Assembly: GCF_016616885.1 (NCBI RefSeq)
Contig: NZ_CP067102.1
Location: forward strand, 4,988,501 to 5,052,500
Source of the DNA: Bradyrhizobium diazoefficiens
GTDB lineage: Bacteria > Pseudomonadota > Alphaproteobacteria > Rhizobiales > Xanthobacteraceae
DNA length: 64,000 nt
Direction of reading: 5' to 3'
The translations under genes were made by a program, and so were the position numbers. The notes beneath the pieces are model-generated. The model was not told the DNA's origin. It made no database searches and saw nothing but the letters and a program-made list of their open reading frames with translations. Below, piece by piece: positions 17,092-24,817 of this stretch; positions within the stretch are counted from its first letter, which is position 1; the number at the start of each line of letters is the position of its first letter.

Positions 17092-18588
17092 TCACTTCAT
17101 CGTCGGGATCGAGAACTCCGCACCTTCCTTGACGCCGGACGGCCAGCGCGAGGTCACCGTCTTGGTCTTGGTGTAGAAGCGGATCGAATCCGGGCCGTGC
17201 TGGTTGAGATCGCCAAAGCCGGACTTCTTCCAGCCGCCGAAGGTGTAATAGGCGATCGGCACCGGGATCGGCACGTTGATGCCGACCATGCCGACATTGA
17301 CCCTGGCCGCGAAGTCGCGCGCGGCGTCGCCGTCGCGGGTGAAGATGGCAACGCCGTTGCCGTAGTCATGGTCGGACGGCAGCGCCAGCGCTTCCTTGTA
17401 GTCATGCGCGCGCACGACCGAGAGCACGGGCCCAAAGATCTCTTCTTTGTAGATCCGCATGTCCTTGGTGACGTTATCGAACAGCGAACCGCCGAGATAG
17501 AAGCCGTTCTCGTAGCCCTGCATCTTGAAGCCGCGGCCGTCGACGGCGAGCGTCGCGCCCTCCTTGAGGCCGATGTCGATGTAGCCCTTGACCTTCTCGA
17601 CCGCCTCGCGCGTGACCAGCGGACCGTAATCGGCCGACGGATCGATCGAGGTGCCGATCTTGAGGCTCTCGACGCGCGGGATCAGCTTGTCCATGAGGCG
17701 GTCCGCGGTGGTCTTGCCGACGGGCACGGCGACCGAAACCGCCATGCAGCGCTCGCCGGCCGAGCCGTAACCGGCGCCGATCAGTGCGTCGACCGCCTGA
17801 TCCATGTCGGCGTCCGGCATGATGATGGCGTGGTTCTTGGCGCCGCCGAAGCATTGGCAGCGCTTGCCGGTCTGGGCGGCGCGCTCATAGATGTACTGCG
17901 CGATCGGTGTGGAGCCGACGAATCCAACGGCCTTGATATCGGGATCATCGAGGATGGCGTCGACCGCTTCCTTGTCGCCGTTGACGACGTTGAGGATGCC
18001 GGCCGGCAGGCCCGCCTCGATCATCAGCTCGGCAAGCATCATCGGCACGCCGGGATCGCGCTCGGACGGCTTGAGGATGAACGCGTTGCCGCAGGCAATT
18101 GCGGGCGCGAATTTCCACATCGGGATCATCGCCGGAAAATTGAACGGCGTGATGCCGGCGACGACGCCGAGCGGCTGGCGCAGCGAATAGATGTCGATGC
18201 CAGGGCCGGCGCCTTCGGTGTATTCGCCCTTCAACAAATGCGGGATGCCGCAGGCGAACTCGGCGACTTCAAGACCGCGCTGGATGTCGCCCTTGGCGTC
18301 GGGCACGGTCTTGCCGTGCTCTCGCGCGAGCAACTCGGCGAGCTTGTCGTAGTCGCGCTGCACCAGCTCGACGAATTTCGTCATGACGCGGGCGCGCCGC
18401 TGCGGGTTGGTCGCAGCCCATTCGGGCTGTGCGGCGCGGGCGTTCTCGACGGCGGCGCGGACCTCGGCCTTGGACGCCAGAGCGACCTTGGCCTGGACGT
18501 CACCGGTCATGGGTTCGAAGACGTCGGCGGTGCGGCCCGAGGTGCCCTTGACCTCCTTGCCACCGATGAAATGTCCGACTGCGCGCAT
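17092..18588 (-). CDS. mmsA: CoA-acylating methylmalonate-semialdehyde dehydrogenase
   Basis: 498 residues, aldehyde dehydrogenase fold. It shows FNFPAMIPMWKFAPAIACGNAFILKPSERDPG, GSTPIAQYIYERAAQTGKRCQCFGGAKNHAIIMPDAD, and the catalytic cysteine in GSAGERCMAVSVAV. MmsA-specific features are the CQxFGGAKNH segment and lack of the usual general-base Glu position. It converts methylmalonate semialdehyde plus CoA and NAD+ to propionyl-CoA, the end of the valine branch. It is the first gene of the leftward operon and is divergent from a LysR gene, with an inverted-repeat operator between them. Confidence 0.95.
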   Translation of the reverse strand: MRAVGHFIGGKEVKGTSGRTADVFEPMTGDVQAKVALASKAEVRAAVENARAAQPEWAATNPQRRARVMTKFVELVQRDYDKLAELLAREHGKTVPDAKGDIQRGLEVAEFACGIPHLLKGEYTEGAGPGIDIYSLRQPLGVVAGITPFNFPAMIPMWKFAPAIACGNAFILKPSERDPGVPMMLAELMIEAGLPAGILNVVNGDKEAVDAILDDPDIKAVGFVGSTPIAQYIYERAAQTGKRCQCFGGAKNHAIIMPDADMDQAVDALIGAGYGSAGERCMAVSVAVPVGKTTADRLMDKLIPRVESLKIGTSIDPSADYGPLVTREAVEKVKGYIDIGLKEGATLAVDGRGFKMQGYENGFYLGGSLFDNVTKDMRIYKEEIFGPVLSVVRAHDYKEALALPSDHDYGNGVAIFTRDGDAARDFAARVNVGMVGINVPIPVPIAYYTFGGWKKSGFGDLNQHGPDSIRFYTKTKTVTSRWPSGVKEGAEFSIPTMK

Positions 18589-18621
18589 GGAATGAGCTCC
18601 TTAGGTCCCGGTCTGAACGCT

Positions 18622-18656
18622 TTGACAAATCCTATCGACCTGCATTTTATAGGATT
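18622..18656 (+). promoter_or_regulatory. Divergent control region: LysR operator overlapping a sigma70-like promoter
   Basis: A perfect 8-bp inverted repeat, AATCCTAT (18628-18635) and ATAGGATT (18649-18656), is separated by 13 bp. TTGACA at 18622-18627 is followed after exactly 17 bp by TTTTAT (18645-18650), a plausible -35/-10 pair reading toward the LysR gene and overlapping the repeat. This layout predicts autorepression and control of mmsA in the other direction. A good mmsA promoter was not found by eye. Confidence 0.65.
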
Positions 18657-18690
18657 CAAGTCTGAGATAATGCACCATAGATGTGCGAAA

Positions 18691-19605
18691 ATGCTGGATC
18701 AAGGCGCTATCGATTGGGATGACTTCCGCTTCGTGCTGGCCATCGTGCGGGGCGGCTCGGTCTCGGCTGCGGCAAAACAGCTTGGCGTCGACCATGCCAC
18801 CGTGATCCGCCGCGTCGACCGGCTCGAGAAGCATCTTTCAGCCAAGCTGTTTGACCGGCGCAAGACCGGCTATCTCCTCACCGAAGCCGGCCAGCGCGTC
18901 GCCGACAGTGCCGAGGCAATGGAATCGACCATCGTCGCCAACCAGGAACAGGTCGGCGGCTCCGTGGCGCGACTGACCGGCACGGTGCGGATCGGTGCGC
19001 CCGACGGGTTCGGCACCGCTTTCCTGGCACCGCGGCTGGCGCCCTTCGCCGACCGCTATCCTGACCTCGATCTGCAACTTGTAGCCACCGCGCGGCTGTT
19101 CAGTCTCTCCAAGCGCGAGGCCGATATCGCCATCAGCCTGACCATGCCGAAGGAAGGCCGCATCGTCGGCCGCAAGCTGCTCGATTATCGCCTCGGGCTT
19201 TATGCCGCGCCCGCCTATCTCGACCGCTTCCCGACAATCACCTCGCGTGAGGTGCTGCCACAGCACCGCTTCGTCGGCTATATCGACGAGCTGCTGTTCA
19301 CACCCGAGCTCGACTATCTGCCGCAGGTGTCGCCGCGGATTTCGGCGCGCTTGCGCAGCGCCAATCTGATCGCGCAGCTCAACGCCACGCTGGCAGGCTT
19401 CGGCATCGCAGTGTTGCCTCACTTCATGGCGGCCGACTATCCGCAGCTTGTCGCGGTGCTGCCTGAGGAGATCTCGATCACGCGGACGTTCTGGATGCTG
19501 ATGCACGCCGACAGCAAGGATCTCGCGCGGATTCGCGCAGTGGCGGATTACATCAGCGAGATCGTCGAGCGGGAGCGGGCGTTGTTTGCGGGGCGCACTT
19601 CGTAG
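18691..19605 (+). CDS. LysR-family regulator of the mmsA operon (inferred)
   Basis: 304 residues from ATG 18691 (MLDQGAIDWDDFRFVLAIV). An in-frame ATG at 18670 is also possible but less like the family start. The winged helix-turn-helix is SVSAAAKQLGVDHATVIRRVDRLEKHLSAKLFDRRKTGYLLT. The substrate-binding domain follows from about residue 90. The WDDFRFVLAIVRGGS start and HATVIRRVDRLE recognition helix are typical of the AaeR/GcvA-like LysR branch. Position opposite mmsA with a shared palindrome makes it the likely regulator of valine catabolism. Its stop lies 7 bp before the target site of the IS701-type element, so the gene is intact. Confidence 0.88.
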   Translation: MLDQGAIDWDDFRFVLAIVRGGSVSAAAKQLGVDHATVIRRVDRLEKHLSAKLFDRRKTGYLLTEAGQRVADSAEAMESTIVANQEQVGGSVARLTGTVRIGAPDGFGTAFLAPRLAPFADRYPDLDLQLVATARLFSLSKREADIAISLTMPKEGRIVGRKLLDYRLGLYAAPAYLDRFPTITSREVLPQHRFVGYIDELLFTPELDYLPQVSPRISARLRSANLIAQLNATLAGFGIAVLPHFMAADYPQLVAVLPEEISITRTFWMLMHADSKDLARIRAVADYISEIVERERALFAGRTS

Positions 19606-19615
19606 GGTGGGTTAG

Positions 19616-21117
19616 TACTACTGAGTCAGTTGGTCGCGGCGATTTGGTCTGAGAATCAAGTATCTGTTGAGATTCATATATTGGCGCGCGGAGAGCCAGA
19701 TGAGTGTCAACAATCACCGGGAAGCCGAAGAGCGTTTTGGGGCTTACGTAGACGGTCTTTCGAGCGTGATCGGTCATCCGAGACGTAGGCGACAGTTGCG
19801 CGATTATTGCACTGGGTTGGTGCTCCCCGGCGAACGCAAGAGCGTGGAACCGTTGGCGGCGCGAACGGATCCGGCGCGGACGGCTGCTCAGCACCAGTCG
19901 TTGCTGCACTTTGTGGGGAATGCATGCTGGTCCGACGAGGACGTGCTGGCGAAGGTCCGCCAGATGGTGCTGCCGGCGCTGGAGAAGGACGGGCCAATCG
20001 AGGCCTGGATCATCGACGACACCTCGTTTCCCAAGCAGGGCAAGCATTCGGTCGGCGTGCATCACCAATATTGCGGTCAACTCGGCAAGCAGGCCAACTG
20101 CCAGGTGGCGGTGTCGCTGTCGATCGCCAGTCGTACCGGCAGCCTTCCGGTCGACTACCGGCTGTACCTTCCGGAGACCTGGGCCAAGGATCGTGCACGG
20201 CGAAAGAAGGCAGGCATTCCGAAGGAGATCAAGTTCAAGACCAAGCCGGAGATCGCACTCGATCAGATACGACGGGCATGCGAGGCCAGCCTGCCGCGCG
20301 GCGTTGCCTTGATGGATGCCGCTTACGGCAGGGACGCGCGGCTGCGTGCAGGCATGTCGGAGTTGAACGTGTCTTACGTGGCCGGCATTGTGCCAACTAT
20401 TTTGATGTGGGGGCCTGGCGCCGGCCCGCGGCGCATGGACAAGCCGATGAACAATACCGGCCGGCGCGACGAGCCTGAGTTGGTCACGGCCAAGACACTG
20501 GCCCTCGGTCTGCCCAAGCTTGAATGGTGCACGGTGAAGTGGCGGGAGGGCTCGGCCGAGCAGCTCACCTCGCGCTTTGCTCGTGTTCGCGTGCGTGTTG
20601 GGTCCAACAAGCTCATCCCGGAGAAATCGTCGGCGGAGTGGCTGTTGATCGAATGGCCGAAGAGCGAAGCTGAGCCGACCAGATACTGGCTCTCCACGCT
20701 GCCGGAGACCATCAGCTTCACGCGGCTCGTCGATCTGGCGAAACTGCGCTGGCGCATCGAGCGCGATTACCAGGAGCTCAAGCAAGAGGTCGGGCTGGGT
20801 CACTACGAGGGGCGCGGCTGGCGGGGCTTCCATCATCACGCGACCCTGTGCATCGCCGCTTACGGCTTCCTGGTCGCCGAGCGGGCGACGATTCCCCCCT
20901 CAGGACCTCGTTGCGCCCCGCCGCTCCCGGCACCTCGCTTACCCGACGACTATCGACCCCGCGGATCCGCCCTGGCGGCCTGAGCGCCACGTCCCAAACT
21001 CGATTGCAACTGTGCGCGCGCGCTTGATCCGGGCGCTGAGCAGAATAATCATGCGATGCCCGTGCTGTGGCGCCGTCCGTCGAGACCGCCCAAAACTCCT
21101 CTTGTGACGCAGTAAAA
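19616..21117 (+). mobile_element. IS701-family insertion sequence, complete (1502 bp)
   Basis: Flanked by a perfect 4-bp duplication TTAG (19612-19615 and 21118-21121), matching the YTAR target known for IS701. The termini are imperfect inverted repeats: TACTACTGAGTCA at the left, and TTTTACTGCGTCA as the reverse complement of the right end (10 of 13 match). The host sequence around it is a GTAGGGTGGGTTA-type repeat, which is contiguous once the element is removed. Confidence 0.9.
19700..20983 (+). CDS. IS701-family DDE transposase
   Basis: 427 residues from ATG 19700 (MSVNNHREAEERFGAYVDG). The RNase H-like core shows AWIIDDTSFPKQGKHSVGVHHQYCGQLGKQANCQVAVS (first catalytic Asp in IDD), VALMDAAYGRDARLRAG (second Asp), and the C-terminal LAKLRWRIERDYQELKQEVGLGHYEGRGWRGFHHH with the YREK-like region and the catalytic Glu. 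The reading frame is unbroken, so the element is probably functional. Confidence 0.92.
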   Translation: MSVNNHREAEERFGAYVDGLSSVIGHPRRRRQLRDYCTGLVLPGERKSVEPLAARTDPARTAAQHQSLLHFVGNACWSDEDVLAKVRQMVLPALEKDGPIEAWIIDDTSFPKQGKHSVGVHHQYCGQLGKQANCQVAVSLSIASRTGSLPVDYRLYLPETWAKDRARRKKAGIPKEIKFKTKPEIALDQIRRACEASLPRGVALMDAAYGRDARLRAGMSELNVSYVAGIVPTILMWGPGAGPRRMDKPMNNTGRRDEPELVTAKTLALGLPKLEWCTVKWREGSAEQLTSRFARVRVRVGSNKLIPEKSSAEWLLIEWPKSEAEPTRYWLSTLPETISFTRLVDLAKLRWRIERDYQELKQEVGLGHYEGRGWRGFHHHATLCIAAYGFLVAERATIPPSGPRCAPPLPAPRLPDDYRPRGSALAA

Positions 21118-21218
21118 TTAGCGAAGCGTAACCCACCATGTCGCCGCGGAAAGAGAATTGGTGGGTTACGCCAGGCGGTCTGCGCTTCGCGCAGTCCGCA
21201 GGGCTAACCCACCCTACG
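21118..21218. repeat. GTAGGGTGGG-type palindromic repeat, right part (left part 19601-19615)
   Basis: Reads TTAGCGAAGCGTAACCCACC, then GGTGGGTTACGC, and ends TAACCCACCCTACG. Joined to CGTAGGGTGGGTTAG at 19601-19615 it forms one palindromic repeat. A related copy lies at 44783-44872. The IS701-type element inserted at its TTAG. Confidence 0.85.
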
Positions 21219-21236
21219 CATCCACCGGCGTCTCGC

Positions 21237-21857
21237 CTAATTCTGCTTCGGCTTCTTCGCAGCCGTCACCTTCGGCTCACGCCGCGCGCCACCCAGCGCA
21301 CTGTCCTTGCCCGCCTTCAACACCTCGTCCGACAGCTCGCTGGAGCCGGCGATACGGGCCAGCAGCATGGTGCCGGCCATCGTCGCCAGCGTGGCGATCG
21401 CCTGTTTGCGCGCGGCCTTGCGCGGCAGGTTCGGGATGAAATCGGTCATCATCTCGACCATCTCGTCGAGCTTGCCGGCAAAGGCTTTTCGCGTCTTCGG
21501 GCTCTCGCGGGCAATCTCGGCGCCGAGCGCGGGGATCGAGCAACCATGGCCGGGATTGTCCCGATGCAAGGCCGAAAGATAAGTCTCCACGATCTGGGCG
21601 AGCTGCTTCTCGGGCGCGACCTGATCGGACTGCTTGCGCCAGTGCTCCATCGAACGGTCCATGCCGTAGGCAAAGGCCTCGATCACCAGCGCCTCGCGGG
21701 AATCGAAATGCGCGTAGAACCCGCCATGGGTCAGGCCCGCCTCCTTCATGAGGTCGGCGACGCCGATGCCGTGGGCGCCCTTTTCGCGCAGCCGCACGGA
21801 CGCCTTCTTCACGATGCGGTCGTGAGTTTCCTGCTTGTGTTCCCGAGAATAGCGCAT
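21237..21857 (-). CDS. TetR/AcrR family transcriptional regulator
   Basis: 206 residues. The N-terminal helix-turn-helix is TDRIV-like, spanning HDRIVKKASVRLREKGAHGIGVADLMKEAGLTHGGFYAHFDSREALV (about residues 12-57). The ligand-binding part has the GHGCSIPALGAEIAR segment common in one AcrR subgroup. The C-terminus is lysine-rich and probably unstructured. It lies 59 bp after the thioesterase gene on the same strand, so the two are likely co-transcribed. The 18-bp palindrome upstream of the thioesterase is a candidate binding site. Confidence 0.88.
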   Translation of the reverse strand: MRYSREHKQETHDRIVKKASVRLREKGAHGIGVADLMKEAGLTHGGFYAHFDSREALVIEAFAYGMDRSMEHWRKQSDQVAPEKQLAQIVETYLSALHRDNPGHGCSIPALGAEIARESPKTRKAFAGKLDEMVEMMTDFIPNLPRKAARKQAIATLATMAGTMLLARIAGSSELSDEVLKAGKDSALGGARREPKVTAAKKPKQN

Positions 21858-21916
21858 GCGGCTCTCATTGGATGTCGGAGGTCATCTCATAACACGGATA
21901 TCGCCCGAGCGGCTCA

Positions 21917-22456
21917 TTAATTCCCGGTAAAATTGTTGCCGATCATGGAAAAGGTTGCAGTTGCATGGACTGCGAGGGCTCCCTTGCCGTCACGGACGAA
22001 GCCTTCGGTGTAGCTGGTCTGGCGCCCCAGCTTGATGATCTTGCCTTCGGCCGAGATCAGCCCCGACCGGACCGAGAGCGGACGCAGGAAGGTCATTTTC
22101 AGGTCGAGCGTCACCGACGACCGCCCGGCCTCCAGCCGCGTCGAAATCGCACACCCCATGGCGGTGTCGAGGAGCGCGGCGGCTGTCGCCCCATGCAGGA
22201 GGCCGATGGTATTTTCGAGGTCCTCGCGCGGCTCCAGCTCCATCACGATCCGGCCCGGCTCGACCACGGCCATGATGAAACCGATCAGCTTTGCGAACGG
22301 CGGCGGCGGCAGCCGGCCGTCACGGAGCCCCAGCATGGCATCCATACCCGACAGGCCCATCGCCACCTTTGCGACCGGCGCAGGCACCTGCCAGTCCACC
22401 ACGCGCTCGCGCCGTTGCGCGGGTGAAAACAGGTCGAGTTGAGCGAGTTCGGTCAT
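21917..22456 (-). CDS. PaaI-like hot-dog thioesterase
   Basis: 179 residues. The core hot-dog segment is LENTIGLLHGATAAALLDTAMGCAISTRLEAGRSSVTLDLKMTFLRPL, where the HGG/HGA turn and the following acidic residue mark the PaaI/YbgC-type acyl-CoA thioesterases. It hydrolyses acyl-CoA, possibly to rescue CoA during fatty or aromatic acid breakdown. Divergent from an enoyl-CoA hydratase gene, with an 18-bp perfect palindrome in between. Confidence 0.87.
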   Translation of the reverse strand: MTELAQLDLFSPAQRRERVVDWQVPAPVAKVAMGLSGMDAMLGLRDGRLPPPPFAKLIGFIMAVVEPGRIVMELEPREDLENTIGLLHGATAAALLDTAMGCAISTRLEAGRSSVTLDLKMTFLRPLSVRSGLISAEGKIIKLGRQTSYTEGFVRDGKGALAVHATATFSMIGNNFTGN

Positions 22457-22468
22457 GGCTATCCCTTG

Positions 22469-22486
22469 GTATGATGCGCATCATAC
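22469..22486. promoter_or_regulatory. Perfect 18-bp palindrome, candidate TetR operator
   Basis: GTATGATGCGCATCATAC is its own reverse complement over all 18 bases. It lies 13 bp upstream of the thioesterase ATG and about 120 bp before the divergent enoyl-CoA hydratase start. Size and symmetry fit a TetR dimer site, and the TetR gene is next to the thioesterase gene. Confidence 0.65.
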
Positions 22487-22608
22487 TACGCTGCGGACTT
22501 TGCGCTGGCAACTCGGTCTCCTGCGCTTGACAAGCGCGAGGTTTCGGCCCGGAAGTGGTCCCGACCGACGCGCCTCGCGCCTGTCCACGAAACCTTCGAG
22601 ATGCCCCG

Positions 22609-23379
22609 ATGGAAATGCTCAACAACCACTGCGGCGTGACGCGCGATGCGCGCGGCGTCGTTCATGTCGCGATCTGCAACGCCGGCCCGCTGAATATTCT
22701 GGGCTCGCCCGTGACCGATGCGGTCCGCGAAGGCCTGCAAAAGCTCGCCACCGACCGCAGCATCCGCGTCGTCGTGCTGCGCGGCCAGAGCGAGAAGAGC
22801 ATGATCGGCGGCGCCGACATCAAGGAGATGGCGAAGCTCGACCAGACATCGGCCGAAGCCTTCATCAGCCGCCTGCGTGATCTCTGCGAGGCCGTGCGCC
22901 AATTCCCAGCTCCCATGATCGCGCGCATGCCCGGCTGGTGCCTCGGCGGCGGTCTAGAGGTTGCGGCGGCCTGCGACTTCCGCATTGCCGCGCACGATGC
23001 GCATTTCGGCATGCCCGAGGTCCGCGTCGGCATTCCCTCGGTCATCCACGCAGCGCTCTTGCCGCGCCTGATCGGCTGGGCCCGCGCGCGCTGGCTGGTG
23101 ATGACCGCGGAGAATATCGACGCGCTGACGGCGCTGGCCTGGGGCCTGATCGACAAGATCGCGCCGGCTGGCGGACTGGATGCCGAGATCGAGCACCTCG
23201 TGAGCGCACTGCTCGAATGCGGCCCCGAGGCGCTGCGGTCGCAGAAGGCACTGCTGCGCCAATGGGAGGAACTGCCGCTGACGGAGTCGGTGAACCTCAG
23301 CGTCAAGGTGTTCGGCGAGTCGTTTCTGACCGACGAGCCGACGCGGCTGATGCAGGCGTTTGTAAACCGGAGGCGGTAG
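22609..23379 (+). CDS. Enoyl-CoA hydratase/isomerase family protein
   Basis: 256 residues from ATG 22609 (MEMLNNHCGVTRDARGVVHV); an ATG at 22615 is an alternative. Crotonase motifs are VVVLRGQSEKSMIGGADIKEM (oxyanion hole) and MIARMPGWCLGGGLEVAAACDFRIAAHDAHFGMPEVRVGIPSVIHAALLPRLIGW. The conserved acidic residue in MPEV is kept. Instead of the usual GG-(T/S)-QRL, it has SVIHAALLP, so it may catalyse a related reaction rather than standard hydration. It precedes a thiolase gene by 129 bp on the same strand. Confidence 0.82.
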   Translation: MEMLNNHCGVTRDARGVVHVAICNAGPLNILGSPVTDAVREGLQKLATDRSIRVVVLRGQSEKSMIGGADIKEMAKLDQTSAEAFISRLRDLCEAVRQFPAPMIARMPGWCLGGGLEVAAACDFRIAAHDAHFGMPEVRVGIPSVIHAALLPRLIGWARARWLVMTAENIDALTALAWGLIDKIAPAGGLDAEIEHLVSALLECGPEALRSQKALLRQWEELPLTESVNLSVKVFGESFLTDEPTRLMQAFVNRRR

Positions 23380-23508
23380 GCCTCCTCGATTCGAACGGCC
23401 AATTCTCATCCGAATCACGACATTTTCTCATGGCGGGCGCGGTTGCATTTTTTGCGCCGCATCATATGATCATCATAATCTTACACCTCATCGCCAGGGA
23501 GTCTTGTC

Positions 23509-24705
23509 ATGGCCGAAGCCGCCGATCCCGTCGTCATCGTCTCCGCCGCCCGAACGCCGCTCGGCCGCTTCATGGGCGAATTGTCACCGCTCGCGGCACA
23601 TAAGCTCGGATCGCATGTGATCAATGCGGCGCTGGAACGCGCGAAGCTTGCGCCCGAGAAGGTCGACGAGGTGGTCATGGGCTGCGTGCTGCCGGCCGGC
23701 CAGGGCCAGGCGCCGGCCCGCCAGGCGGCGCGTAGCGCAGGCCTGCCTGACGCCACCGGCGCGACCACCGTCAACAAGGTCTGCGGCTCCGGCATGAAGG
23801 CGACCATGCTGGCGCACGACATCATCCGCGCCGGCTCGGCCGAGATCGTCGTCTCCGGCGGCATGGAGAGCATGAGCAACGCGCCCTATCTGCTCGCGAA
23901 GGCGCGCGCCGGTTATCGTGCCGGCCATGACCGCGTCATCGACCACATGATGATGGACGGCCTCGAGGATGCCTACGAGACCGGCCGCTCGATGGGCGAT
24001 TTCGGCGAGGCGACCGCGGAGGCCTATCAGTTCACCCGCACGGACCAGGACGCCTACGCGATGGAGACGCTCGGTCGCGCCCGCAAGGCGGTCGAGAGCG
24101 GCGCGTTCAAGGCGGAGATCGCGCCGATCACGCTGACCGAGAAGGCCGGGCCGCGCGTGATCGCCAATGACGAGCATCCACTGAAGGTCGACCCGGCGAA
24201 GATTCCCGGATTGAAGCCGGCGTTCCGCGCCAATGGCACCATCACGCCGGCGGCCTCCTCCGCCAATGCCGATGGCGCCGCCGCGCTGGTGCTGACCAAG
24301 CGCTCGCTCGCCGATCGCAACGGCCTGCCCGCAATCGCCGAGATCAAGGGCCACGCCACGCATAGTCAGGAGCCGCAATGGTTCACCACGGCGCCGATCC
24401 CGGCGATCCGCAAGCTGCTCGACAAGGTCGGCTGGAGCGCAGGCGATGTCGATCTCTTTGAGATCAACGAGGCGTTTGCGGTCGTCGCGATGGCGGCGCA
24501 GCGCGATCTCGGCATTCCCCGCGACAAGCTCAACATCAATGGCGGCGCCTGCGCGCTCGGCCATCCCATCGGCGCCACCGGCGCGCGGCTGATCGTGACG
24601 CTGCTGCATGCGCTCGAGGCCAACAACCTCAAGCGCGGCGTCGCGGCGCTCTGCATCGGCGGCGGCGAGGCCACGGCGATCGCGGTAGAGCGTCTCGCGC
24701 GCTAG
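23509..24705 (+). CDS. Acetyl-CoA C-acetyltransferase (thiolase)
   Basis: 398 residues of biosynthetic/degradative thiolase type. The nucleophilic cysteine is in NKVCGSGMKA (about C92). The other catalytic motifs are FEINEAFAVVAM, GGACALGHPIGATGAR (His) and the C-terminal ALCIGGGEATA (Cys). It condenses two acetyl-CoA to acetoacetyl-CoA or runs the reverse. With the acetoacetate decarboxylase at 28.6 kb it hints at ketone/PHB-related metabolism in this segment. The upstream gap contains ATCATATGAT, a 10-bp palindrome unlike the one at 22469. Confidence 0.92.
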   Translation: MAEAADPVVIVSAARTPLGRFMGELSPLAAHKLGSHVINAALERAKLAPEKVDEVVMGCVLPAGQGQAPARQAARSAGLPDATGATTVNKVCGSGMKATMLAHDIIRAGSAEIVVSGGMESMSNAPYLLAKARAGYRAGHDRVIDHMMMDGLEDAYETGRSMGDFGEATAEAYQFTRTDQDAYAMETLGRARKAVESGAFKAEIAPITLTEKAGPRVIANDEHPLKVDPAKIPGLKPAFRANGTITPAASSANADGAAALVLTKRSLADRNGLPAIAEIKGHATHSQEPQWFTTAPIPAIRKLLDKVGWSAGDVDLFEINEAFAVVAMAAQRDLGIPRDKLNINGGACALGHPIGATGARLIVTLLHALEANNLKRGVAALCIGGGEATAIAVERLAR

Positions 24706-24817
24706 CGCAGATTGGCTGAAATTGAGGGAAGGCTGGCATTTTAGACTTTCGGGTCTTGTGCCAGACTGCAACAATGATGCGGGTCGCCCAAAACCCGCCA
24801 ACCTGGATTGAGGGGCA

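Noticed and set aside
18589..18660. Sigma70 promoter for mmsA on the minus strand
   Set aside because: A TATAAA is present but no acceptable -35 at 16-18 bp; not strong enough to report as a feature.
23461..23470. ATCATATGAT palindrome before the thiolase gene as a second TetR site
   Set aside because: Half-sites and spacing differ from the 18-bp palindrome at 22469; only the ATCAT element is shared.
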